DNA of 5,426 nucleotides, taken from positions 1 to 5,426 of the forward strand of contig CALAXS010000030.1 of the NCBI GenBank assembly GCA_937895305.1. Reading direction: 5' to 3'. Both the position numbers and the translations under genes were made by a program. Positions 1 to 5,426 of the stretch are shown piece by piece. The notes under the pieces were generated by a model. That model was given only the letters and a program-made list of their open reading frames with translations. It was not told the origin of the DNA and did no database searches. Numbering within the stretch: the stretch's first letter is position 1; each line of letters begins with the position of its first letter. This DNA comes from an uncultured bacterium (GTDB lineage Bacteria; Hydrogenedentota; Hydrogenedentia; Hydrogenedentales; JAEUWI01).

Positions 1-627
1 ACCGCTGCCCCAGAGTCGATCATAGAGGGGCTGTACATTTTCGCGGCCCCTGGAATTCATGGCGACGAAGGCGGGGAGATTTTCATTTTCCGAACCGAGG
101 CCGTAGGCGAGCCAGGCCCCCATGGTGGGGCGTCCGGGGAGTTGGGAACCGGTTTGCAGAAAGGTGATAGCCGGGTCGTGGTTGATGGCTTCGGTATACA
201 TGGACTTAATGACACAGATGTCATCGGCTATTTTTGCGGTATGGGGTAGCAGCTCACTCATCCAGGTACCGGACTGACCGTATTGTTTAAAGTCATAGAT
301 ACTGGGTGCAACAGGAAAATCGGATTGTCCCGAGGACATAGTAGTCTTTCGTTCTTCAGGATAGACCGAAGTAGGTACCGCTTCTCCACGCCGATTTTTC
401 AGTGCAGGTTTGTAATCAAAGAGGTCCATCTGGGCGGGGCCACCGGATTGAAAGAGGTAGATAATACGACGGGCTTTGGGACTGTGGTGCAGGCCCTGAA
501 GTGCGGGGACTTTTGCTTGGGCACCTTGCTGTAGCAGCGTGGATAGCGCCATGGCCCCAACGCCTGCGCTGGCTTTACCCAGGAAAGCGCGTCGGTTGAT
601 TTGGGGTATATGATTGTTATTCTTCAT
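1..627 (-). CDS. DUF1501 domain-containing protein, Tat-exported (N-terminal part; 3' end outside window)
   Basis: The minus strand reads without a stop from an ATG at 627 to the window edge, giving 209 residues of a family that I recall as usually above 400. Residues 11-38 form a twin-arginine leader: NRRAFLGK (11-18), a small-residue hydrophobic stretch, then AQA (36-38) as a likely cleavage site. The mature part matches DUF1501, a family related to the alkaline phosphatase/sulfatase fold: RIIYLFQSGGPAQMDLFDYK (54-73), then AINHDPA (147-153) and GRPTMGAWLAYGLGSENENL (165-184). No sulfatase CxPSR motif occurs in the visible part. The start lies nine bases after the stop of the PSD1 gene on the same strand, so co-transcription is likely; no good Shine-Dalgarno sequence is visible. 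The family has no settled biochemical function; it is commonly encoded beside PSD1-type proteins, and a role in handling exported substrates is inference. Family assignment is secure; substrate is unknown. Confidence 0.93.
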   Translation of the reverse strand, partial: MKNNNHIPQINRRAFLGKASAGVGAMALSTLLQQGAQAKVPALQGLHHSPKARRIIYLFQSGGPAQMDLFDYKPALKNRRGEAVPTSVYPEERKTTMSSGQSDFPVAPSIYDFKQYGQSGTWMSELLPHTAKIADDICVIKSMYTEAINHDPAITFLQTGSQLPGRPTMGAWLAYGLGSENENLPAFVAMNSRGRENVQPLYDRLWGSG

Positions 628-636
628 GAATATATG

Positions 637-2949
637 TTAATTCCGCATTATGGCTTCATCCAGGTTCAGTATAGTCGAAGCGACCAGGGTCATACTGGCG
701 AGTTGGACCGGGTCGTATTTTGCGTTCGTTGTAGACTCCCCGGTCTGTAAGAGGGCCTCAGTATTTTCCGGTGTACTTTTTAATTGCGTATAAAAGTCGG
801 CATACGCTTTTAGCAGGGCGCTGCGTTCTTTTCGATGGGGCAGTCGTGCGAGCACCTGTTGAAAGCCAAGTACAATTTGTGATTCCACATCCGGGGCACC
901 GTCGAGCATGCGCTCTGCCAGGTGACGGGCGGATTCAATAAAAATCACATTGTTCATGAGCGTCAGGGCATGTAGCGGTGAGTTGGTTTTGGGGAGGCGA
1001 ACGGTACAGATTTCACGGTTTGCCGCGTTGAAGTTGGTCATCATGGGGGGTGGCGTGGTCCGTCTCCAATAGGTGTACATACTCCGGCGATAGAGATCGT
1101 CCCCTTTTCCCTGATCATATTTTTCATTGCTCACCGCTTCCCATAAACCGGGGGGCATATAGGGCTTAACCGATGGCCCGCCCAGGGTATGAACCATCAG
1201 TCCGCTAACAAATAACGCCTGGTCACGGAGTTGTTGGGCTGATAGGCGATTGCGTGGACTATAGGCCAGTAGCCTATTGTCGGGGTCCATGGAGAGGGCT
1301 TTGGGATTCACACTGGAGGATTGGCGGTAGGTGGCACTCATGAGGATAGATTTCTGGAAGGCTTTAAGATCCCAGTCCATGTCGATAAATTCGGTTGCGA
1401 GCCAGTCAAGGAGTTTGGGGTGACTGGGATAATCGCCTTGAAGACCGAAATTTTCTGTAGTCGTGACGAGACCTACGCCGAAAAACTGCTGCCACATACG
1501 ATTCACGGTGACGCGAGCGGTTAGGGGATGGTCCGGTTTGAAAAGCCACTGAGCGAGTTCGAGTCGATTCGCGGGTGGGATTTCACCGGGTACCAGAAGG
1601 GATTGGGGTACATCGGGGTGCAGGGCTTCGCTGATGTCGGGGTCATCATAACGTCCCCGGTTAAGGCGATAGGTGGGGCGGGGTTCTTCCATTTCCTGCA
1701 TGACCATGACCGTTTCGGGACTACCGGACTGGGGCCGTTTCATGAAGCCTTGCTTGTTGTTTAATTCGTATGGGTCGGGTGTAATGAAGTGGTCTTCCTC
1801 AGGACTCAGATTGGGCCAGCTTTGGGGTACCTTGATGAAGGGTGGGCTATTGCCGTTGTTGGGGCCTACCCCCCACTCGGGCACGCGGTTAAAATGCGCA
1901 AAGAGCTGGTAGTATTCTTTTTGGGTAATGGGGTCGAACTTGTGGTCGTGGCAACGGGCGCAATTAAAGGTGAGTCCAAGAAAAATGGTACCGAAGGTTT
2001 CGGTGCGGTCAATGACATTTTCTATACGCCATTCTTCAGGGATAGACCCATTCTCTGAGTTGATGCGGTGGTTCCGGCCGAAGCCTGTGGCAATCTGCTG
2101 ACGTAAGGTCGCATTGGGTAGCATGTCGCCAGCGAGTTGCTCGATGACGAATTCGTCGTAGGGCTTGTTCTTGTTCATGGCCTCAATGAGCCAATCGCGC
2201 CAGACATGCATATAGCGGTAGCGATCATTCTGGTACCCATCTGTATCCGCGTAGCGGGAGATTTCGAGCCAGTTCAAAGCCATGTGCTCGCCATAGCGAT
2301 CGGAAGTGAATAATCGGTCCAGGAGATTTTCATAGGCTGAATCTGATTTGTCTGCCAGAAAAGCCGCAACTTCATCAGGTGTAGGCGGTATGCCAGTGAG
2401 GTCCAGTGTAGCCCGACATATGAGAGTGGTCTTGCCCGCTTGGGGGGATGGTTTCAAGCCTTCCGTCTCCAATCCATGAAGGATAAAGGTGTCGATTTCA
2501 TTTTGTGCCCAGCGGGTATTCCTGGTTCTAGGAACTTCTGGGCGTTTGGGTGGTATAAAGGACCAGTGCCCTTCCCATACAGCGCCGTCTTGAATCCATT
2601 CTCTAAATAGCGCAATCTCGTGTTCACTCAATGGGGAATGAACTGATACAGGGGGCATGCGCTCGTCCAAATCGGGATGGGTGATACGGCGGAATACTTC
2701 GCTGGCCTCTGCGTTGCCGGGTGTAATCAGGGGAATGGCGTCGTGGGTATTGCCGAGGAGGCCTGCTCTGGTATCCAGACGTAGACCCTTTTTGCGTTGT
2801 GCAGCATCGGGGCCATGACAGGCGAAACAGGCATCTGAAAGTATGGGACGGATATGCTCATTAAACCGGACTGCTCCCGCAAAATATCCGCTGACACACC
2901 AGACGGTGGTCAGGACAAATAGTGTGCAGGATAGGTTGAGCAACTTCAT
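637..2949 (-). CDS. PSCyt1-PSCyt2 (DUF1549)-PSD1 (DUF1553) cytochrome-like exported protein
   Basis: Complete 770-residue protein of the large Planctomycete cytochrome-like family. Residues 1-26 are a Sec-type signal peptide with probable cleavage after AGA (24-26). PSCyt1 covers about 29-125: FNEHIRPILSDACFACHGPD (29-48) holds the haem c motif CFACH (41-45), LRLD follows (56-59), and Met98 in RMPP is a plausible distal ligand. PSCyt2/DUF1549 covers about 147-355, with RYADTDGYQNDRYRYMHVWR (232-251) and a second CxxCH in CARCHDHKFDP (330-340). PSD1/DUF1553 covers about 460-720, with HPLTARVTVNRMWQQFFG (474-491) and ILMSATYRQSS (535-545); the end LNLDEAIMRN is typical of the family. The frame stays open to a TTG at 2994, but the ATG at 2949 places the signal peptide at the N-terminus and is preferred; neither start has a clear Shine-Dalgarno. 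It is followed nine bases later by the DUF1501 gene and is divergent from the sulfatase. Electron transfer linked to polymer breakdown is often suggested but unproven. Confidence 0.95.
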   Translation of the reverse strand: MKLLNLSCTLFVLTTVWCVSGYFAGAVRFNEHIRPILSDACFACHGPDAAQRKKGLRLDTRAGLLGNTHDAIPLITPGNAEASEVFRRITHPDLDERMPPVSVHSPLSEHEIALFREWIQDGAVWEGHWSFIPPKRPEVPRTRNTRWAQNEIDTFILHGLETEGLKPSPQAGKTTLICRATLDLTGIPPTPDEVAAFLADKSDSAYENLLDRLFTSDRYGEHMALNWLEISRYADTDGYQNDRYRYMHVWRDWLIEAMNKNKPYDEFVIEQLAGDMLPNATLRQQIATGFGRNHRINSENGSIPEEWRIENVIDRTETFGTIFLGLTFNCARCHDHKFDPITQKEYYQLFAHFNRVPEWGVGPNNGNSPPFIKVPQSWPNLSPEEDHFITPDPYELNNKQGFMKRPQSGSPETVMVMQEMEEPRPTYRLNRGRYDDPDISEALHPDVPQSLLVPGEIPPANRLELAQWLFKPDHPLTARVTVNRMWQQFFGVGLVTTTENFGLQGDYPSHPKLLDWLATEFIDMDWDLKAFQKSILMSATYRQSSSVNPKALSMDPDNRLLAYSPRNRLSAQQLRDQALFVSGLMVHTLGGPSVKPYMPPGLWEAVSNEKYDQGKGDDLYRRSMYTYWRRTTPPPMMTNFNAANREICTVRLPKTNSPLHALTLMNNVIFIESARHLAERMLDGAPDVESQIVLGFQQVLARLPHRKERSALLKAYADFYTQLKSTPENTEALLQTGESTTNAKYDPVQLASMTLVASTILNLDEAIMRN

Positions 2950-3073
2950 AGCATTAGAGTAAGTATTCGTATGATGTAAAAGCAATTGTTGCAAGTTATG
3001 TTCCAGGTATGGGTTAATTGGATGCGTACTTAACAGTTACAATTTTTCTATCAAGACGAGTGGGGTTAACATT
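2950..3073. promoter_or_regulatory. Divergent intergenic region between PSD1 gene and sulfatase gene
   Basis: These 124 bases separate the two divergent translation starts and must carry the promoters for the sulfatase and most likely for the PSD1-DUF1501 pair. The region is AT-rich. On the plus strand TACAAT at 3038-3043 matches a -10 box in five of six positions, but no good -35 sits at the right distance. A weaker pair is TTGCAA (2989-2994) with GTTAAT (3013-3018) at 18-base spacing. GTTAA (3013-3017) and TTAAC (3030-3034) form a short inverted repeat, and GTTAAC recurs at 3065-3070; these could be operator half-sites or chance. A shared regulator for both sides is inference from the arrangement only. 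If the PSD1 gene started at the TTG at 2994, the gap would shrink to 79 bases. Confidence 0.45.
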
Positions 3074-4522
3074 ATGATGAATCGACGCGATTTTATGGGG
3101 GCTGTGGGTGCATCTTCGGCTGCGTGGTTTTTACAGGGACAAAGCGCTGCAGCAACTGATAAGCCGAATATCATTTTAATCATGGCGGATGATTTGGGAT
3201 ATAAGGAGCTGGGTTCTTTTGGGCAGAAAAAGATTATGACGCCCCATCTGGACGCTATGGCGGAAGAGGGGATGCGCCTGATCCAGTTTTATGCAGGGTC
3301 GGCGGTGTGTGCGCCGTCGCGATGTAATCTCATGACGGGAAAGCATGGTGGCCATGCCATCGTGCGGAACAATCATGAGGTGAAGGACCCGAACCCGGAT
3401 GTATTTGGTGGGCAGTTACCACTCCCAGCAGAGGAGGAGACCATTGCGGAAACCATGAAGGGCCTGGGCTATGCCACGGGGTGTTTTGGCAAGTGGGGTC
3501 TGGGTGGTGTAGGGACTACGGGCGATCCATTGAATAAGGGCTTTGACCGATTCTATGGGTATAACTGTCAACGACACGCGCATAATCTGTATCCGCGCTA
3601 TCTGGTGAGTGATAGGGAGAATGTGCCTCTTGTGGGAAATGATCGAGGTGTGACCGGGGAAACTTATGCGCCACAGCGCATTGCGGATGAGATGCTCCGA
3701 TTTGTAAAGGAGCACAAGGATGAGCCATTTTTTGTTTATTACCCGACGGTGATACCGCATCTGGCGTTGCAAGCGCCACAGGAAGAAATAGACGCCTATA
3801 TTGGGGAGTGGGAAGAGACACCGTATACAGGGAAATCCTATCAACCGCACCCGACACCAAAGGCGTGTTATGCAGCCATGATAACGTTCATGGATAAACA
3901 GGTGGGACGGTTGTTCGCACTGCTGAAGGAATCGGGTATTGATGAAAACACGCTGGTGATTTTTACTTCGGATAATGGCACCACCTATTTGAAGGACCAG
4001 GTAGACTATGCGTTTTTTGACAGTGTGGGTGAATTACGCGGGCTGAAAGGGTCTTTGCATGAGGGGGGTATTCGGGTACCACTCATTGCGCGTTGGCCGG
4101 GGCGGATTACGCCGGGCACGAAGTCAGACCATGTGAGTGCCCATTATGATTTGCCAGCGACCTTGGCGGAAATTGCAGGAACGGAATTTAAGGGGAGTGA
4201 TGATGGTATTAGCCTCTCCCCCACGCTTTTGGGTAAGGCGCAATATCAAGATGTGCATGAACATCTGTTCTGGGATTTTCAGGGCTATGGTGGGCAGTTG
4301 GCGGTGCGCATGGACAAGTGGAAGGGGCTGAAGAAGAATATCATCAAGGACCCGGAATCCCAATTGACGTTATTTGATCTGGATACCGATCCGGGCGAGA
4401 TGAAAAATGTGGCGAATAAGTATCCTGAAATAGCGAAACAGATTGAGGCCATCATGGTGCAGGATCGTACACGTCCTGAATTCAAGAAATTCCAGTATGG
4501 GGTGTATGGGGATGATGGGTGA
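3074..4522 (+). CDS. Type I (formylglycine-dependent) sulfatase, arylsulfatase A-like, Tat-exported
   Basis: Complete 482-residue sulfatase of the alkaline phosphatase superfamily (Pfam Sulfatase, SulfAtlas S1). It would hydrolyse sulfate esters, probably on a polysaccharide or its fragments, outside the cytoplasm. The leader MMNRRDFMGA with a following hydrophobic stretch to about residue 27 resembles a Tat signal. The catalytic motif CAPSR is at 79-83; Cys79 would be converted to formylglycine. Expected metal ligands are Asp39, Asp40, Asp300 and Asn301. Other active-site positions are Arg83, Lys140, His229 in IPHLALQAP, and Lys326 in GLKGSLHEGGIRVP (323-336). The usual KWHLG is KWGLG here (140-144), so the histidine is replaced by glycine. 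FYGYNCQRHAHNLYP (160-174) recalls a group of planctomycete-type arylsulfatases. The C-terminal end, LFDLDTDPGEMKNVA (433-447), is typical. ATGs at 3074 and 3077 cannot be separated; a ribosome site is weak. No sulfatase-maturing enzyme is in the window. Class is certain; substrate is unknown. Confidence 0.97.
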   Translation: MMNRRDFMGAVGASSAAWFLQGQSAAATDKPNIILIMADDLGYKELGSFGQKKIMTPHLDAMAEEGMRLIQFYAGSAVCAPSRCNLMTGKHGGHAIVRNNHEVKDPNPDVFGGQLPLPAEEETIAETMKGLGYATGCFGKWGLGGVGTTGDPLNKGFDRFYGYNCQRHAHNLYPRYLVSDRENVPLVGNDRGVTGETYAPQRIADEMLRFVKEHKDEPFFVYYPTVIPHLALQAPQEEIDAYIGEWEETPYTGKSYQPHPTPKACYAAMITFMDKQVGRLFALLKESGIDENTLVIFTSDNGTTYLKDQVDYAFFDSVGELRGLKGSLHEGGIRVPLIARWPGRITPGTKSDHVSAHYDLPATLAEIAGTEFKGSDDGISLSPTLLGKAQYQDVHEHLFWDFQGYGGQLAVRMDKWKGLKKNIIKDPESQLTLFDLDTDPGEMKNVANKYPEIAKQIEAIMVQDRTRPEFKKFQYGVYGDDG

Positions 4523-4541
4523 TATTTCTTGAGACGCAAGG

Positions 4542-5159
4542 TTATTGGGCGTTTAGGGGTAGACTCCGCACATAGTCTGCGATGGGCTGATCATCAATAT
4601 ATAGCCCGGTCAATACTGCTTTACCGTTGAGGATACGTATGGTTACCGTTGTTTCATGTCCCGTATTTCTTCTGGCGTCTCTATAGGCCTTTTCTGCTGC
4701 TGGCGCGATGGATTCTTCCATATAAAAACGGTTCATGGGAAAGGCGAAGTGGGCCAACGGGGTGAATTCTTCTTCTGATTTATTCTCTGGCGAAATTATA
4801 TTCCCCATTTCTTTTCTTTGAAGCCAATTGTACTTAACTCGTAAATAGGGTGCATTGTTAGCTGGTGGTCCTATAGTAACCTCCTTGATGCTACTTAAAT
4901 TATTTTCGTCTGTCTGAATATGAGCATAGAGCAACTGGTCCCGTTCAGGTTTTTTCTCGTTGTAGTAGGGTGCAGTGTTATCGGAAAACCCGATACGGAC
5001 ATAGCGTCCACGAAAAGCATCGTAGGGATCAACAGGCTCAGCGCGGAATCGGAATTCCTGTCCATGGCTACGGATTTGTTCCTGGTCGTAGATGGTCCAT
5101 GCAGGCACGAGGAGTTGAGCGGTGAAGGCAATGAGGAGAAGCGGGATTCTAATTTTCAT
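4542..5159 (-). CDS. GDYXXLXY domain-containing membrane-anchored protein
   Basis: Complete 205-residue protein matching the GDYXXLXY family (PF14345), whose function is unknown. Residues 4-22 are hydrophobic and act as a signal anchor or uncleaved signal; the rest is polar and most likely outside the cytoplasm. The family core is PVDPYDAFRGRYVRIGFS (42-59). The name motif G-D-Y-x-x-L-x-Y appears as GRYVRIGF (51-58), so Asp, Leu and Tyr are replaced by Arg, Ile and Phe. A second family-like block is FPMNRFYMEESIAPAAEKAY (140-159), followed by a beta-rich tail with NGKAVLTGLYIDDQPI (178-193). The ATG at 5159 is fixed by a strong ribosome site and overlaps the stop of the upstream membrane protein gene by ATGA, which implies translational coupling. 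Family members are often paired with DUF2157/DUF4401 membrane proteins, as seems to be the case here. The gene converges on the sulfatase and shows no evident functional link with it. Confidence 0.88.
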   Translation of the reverse strand: MKIRIPLLLIAFTAQLLVPAWTIYDQEQIRSHGQEFRFRAEPVDPYDAFRGRYVRIGFSDNTAPYYNEKKPERDQLLYAHIQTDENNLSSIKEVTIGPPANNAPYLRVKYNWLQRKEMGNIISPENKSEEEFTPLAHFAFPMNRFYMEESIAPAAEKAYRDARRNTGHETTVTIRILNGKAVLTGLYIDDQPIADYVRSLPLNAQ

Positions 5160-5426
5160 GATGGCCTCCCTTCGCGCATCCTGGGTATGAGAAATAAATT
5201 AACACCCAGGAAAGAGATGCCAAGGAGAATGAAGAGTATACCCCGCGCGAGGAAGGTCATGTCGAGATCGAGGAAACGCGCGACAATCCATATACCCATA
5301 GTCAGCAGTCCGGCATTCAGTCGTGCGATATGCATCTCTTTAAGACCAGAAACTACAAAGCCAATCGCCAGCAGAACCATATAAATGTTGCAAATGGTGA
5401 TAGAGGCCAATTCGTCTCCCATTAAT
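5156..5426 (-). CDS. Multi-pass membrane protein, C-terminal end, probably DUF2157/DUF4401-like (5' end outside window)
   Basis: The minus-strand frame is open to the right edge: the codon before the first visible Met (5420-5422) is a Leu codon and not a stop, so that Met need not be the start and 89 residues are the C-terminal end of a longer protein. Counting from that Met, three hydrophobic segments are visible, at about 8-25, 31-46 and 54-75, with short charged loops (for example GLKEMH). The tail IPRMREGRPS is basic and probably cytoplasmic. No catalytic motif can be seen. The assignment to the DUF2157/DUF4401 type rests mainly on the neighbour: its stop overlaps the start of the GDYXXLXY gene by four bases, and those families commonly occur side by side. 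The sequence itself would fit many integral membrane proteins, so the family name is provisional while the membrane character is clear. Confidence 0.72.
   Translation of the reverse strand, partial: LMGDELASITICNIYMVLLAIGFVVSGLKEMHIARLNAGLLTMGIWIVARFLDLDMTFLARGILFILLGISFLGVNLFLIPRMREGRPS
5165..5172 (-). promoter_or_regulatory. Shine-Dalgarno site of the GDYXXLXY gene
   Basis: On the minus strand the site reads AAGGGAGG and includes the full GGAGG core, five bases before the ATG at 5159. It lies inside the last codons of the upstream membrane protein gene. It is the clearest ribosome binding site in the window and supports the chosen start; together with the ATGA overlap it allows both re-initiation and independent initiation. 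Confidence 0.8.

Noticed and set aside
283..534. Plus-strand open frame of 83 residues
   Set aside because: It is antisense to the DUF1501 coding frame, which carries a Tat leader and family motifs over the same bases.
1..627. A second sulfatase, because DUF1501 shares the alkaline phosphatase-like fold
   Set aside because: The visible 209 residues lack the CxPSR formylglycine motif and carry DUF1501-specific blocks instead.
1321..2058. Several plus-strand open frames of 67-89 residues
   Set aside because: All are antisense to the middle of the PSD1 gene, overlap one another and resemble no known family.
2950..3073. Small RNA or riboswitch in the divergent gap
   Set aside because: There is no strong hairpin or recognisable aptamer core, only short AT-rich inverted repeats that could arise by chance.
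3416..3860. Two overlapping minus-strand open frames of 144 and 114 residues inside the sulfatase
   Set aside because: They are antisense to conserved sulfatase sequence, and their translations show no domain or sensible composition.
4528..4540. Possible bidirectional terminator CTTG-AGACG-CAAG
   Set aside because: The stem has only four base pairs and no T-run follows on either strand, so it cannot be called a terminator.
4920..5384. Plus-strand open frame of 154 residues
   Set aside because: It lies opposite the GDYXXLXY gene and the membrane protein gene, which have family matches, a coupled overlap and a strong ribosome site. The frame has no recognisable domain.

Overview
The window holds parts or all of five protein-coding genes and almost no non-coding DNA. 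The gene families point to the Planctomycetes-Verrucomicrobia-Lentisphaerae (PVC) group or a close relative. A type I sulfatase stands next to a cytochrome-like PSCyt1/PSCyt2/PSD1 protein and a DUF1501 protein, a combination that is strongly expanded in those bacteria. Base composition looks close to 50% GC by eye. The species cannot be named from this sequence.

Layout: positions 1-627 (minus) carry the N-terminal 209 residues of a DUF1501 protein; its 3' end lies beyond the left edge. Nine bases upstream of it ends a complete 770-residue PSCyt1-PSCyt2-PSD1 protein (637-2949, minus), so the two probably form one transcript running leftward. A 124-base divergent intergenic region (2950-3073) separates this pair from a complete sulfatase (3074-4522, plus). 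The sulfatase converges, with a 19-base gap, on a second leftward unit: a GDYXXLXY-family protein (4542-5159), and overlapping it by four bases the C-terminal end of a multi-pass membrane protein (5156-5426), probably of the DUF2157/DUF4401 type.

The three central genes look like a module for sulfated substrates, probably polysaccharides, acting outside the cytoplasm. The sulfatase and the DUF1501 protein have twin-arginine (Tat) type leaders, while the haem-binding protein has a Sec-type leader. The sulfatase would remove sulfate esters. The roles of the PSD1 and DUF1501 proteins are not established. The right-hand pair is a separate envelope-associated unit of unknown function with no evident link to the sulfatase. 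I saw no RNA gene, mobile element, CRISPR array or tandem repeat. The content is a known but poorly understood gene association rather than a clearly new system.
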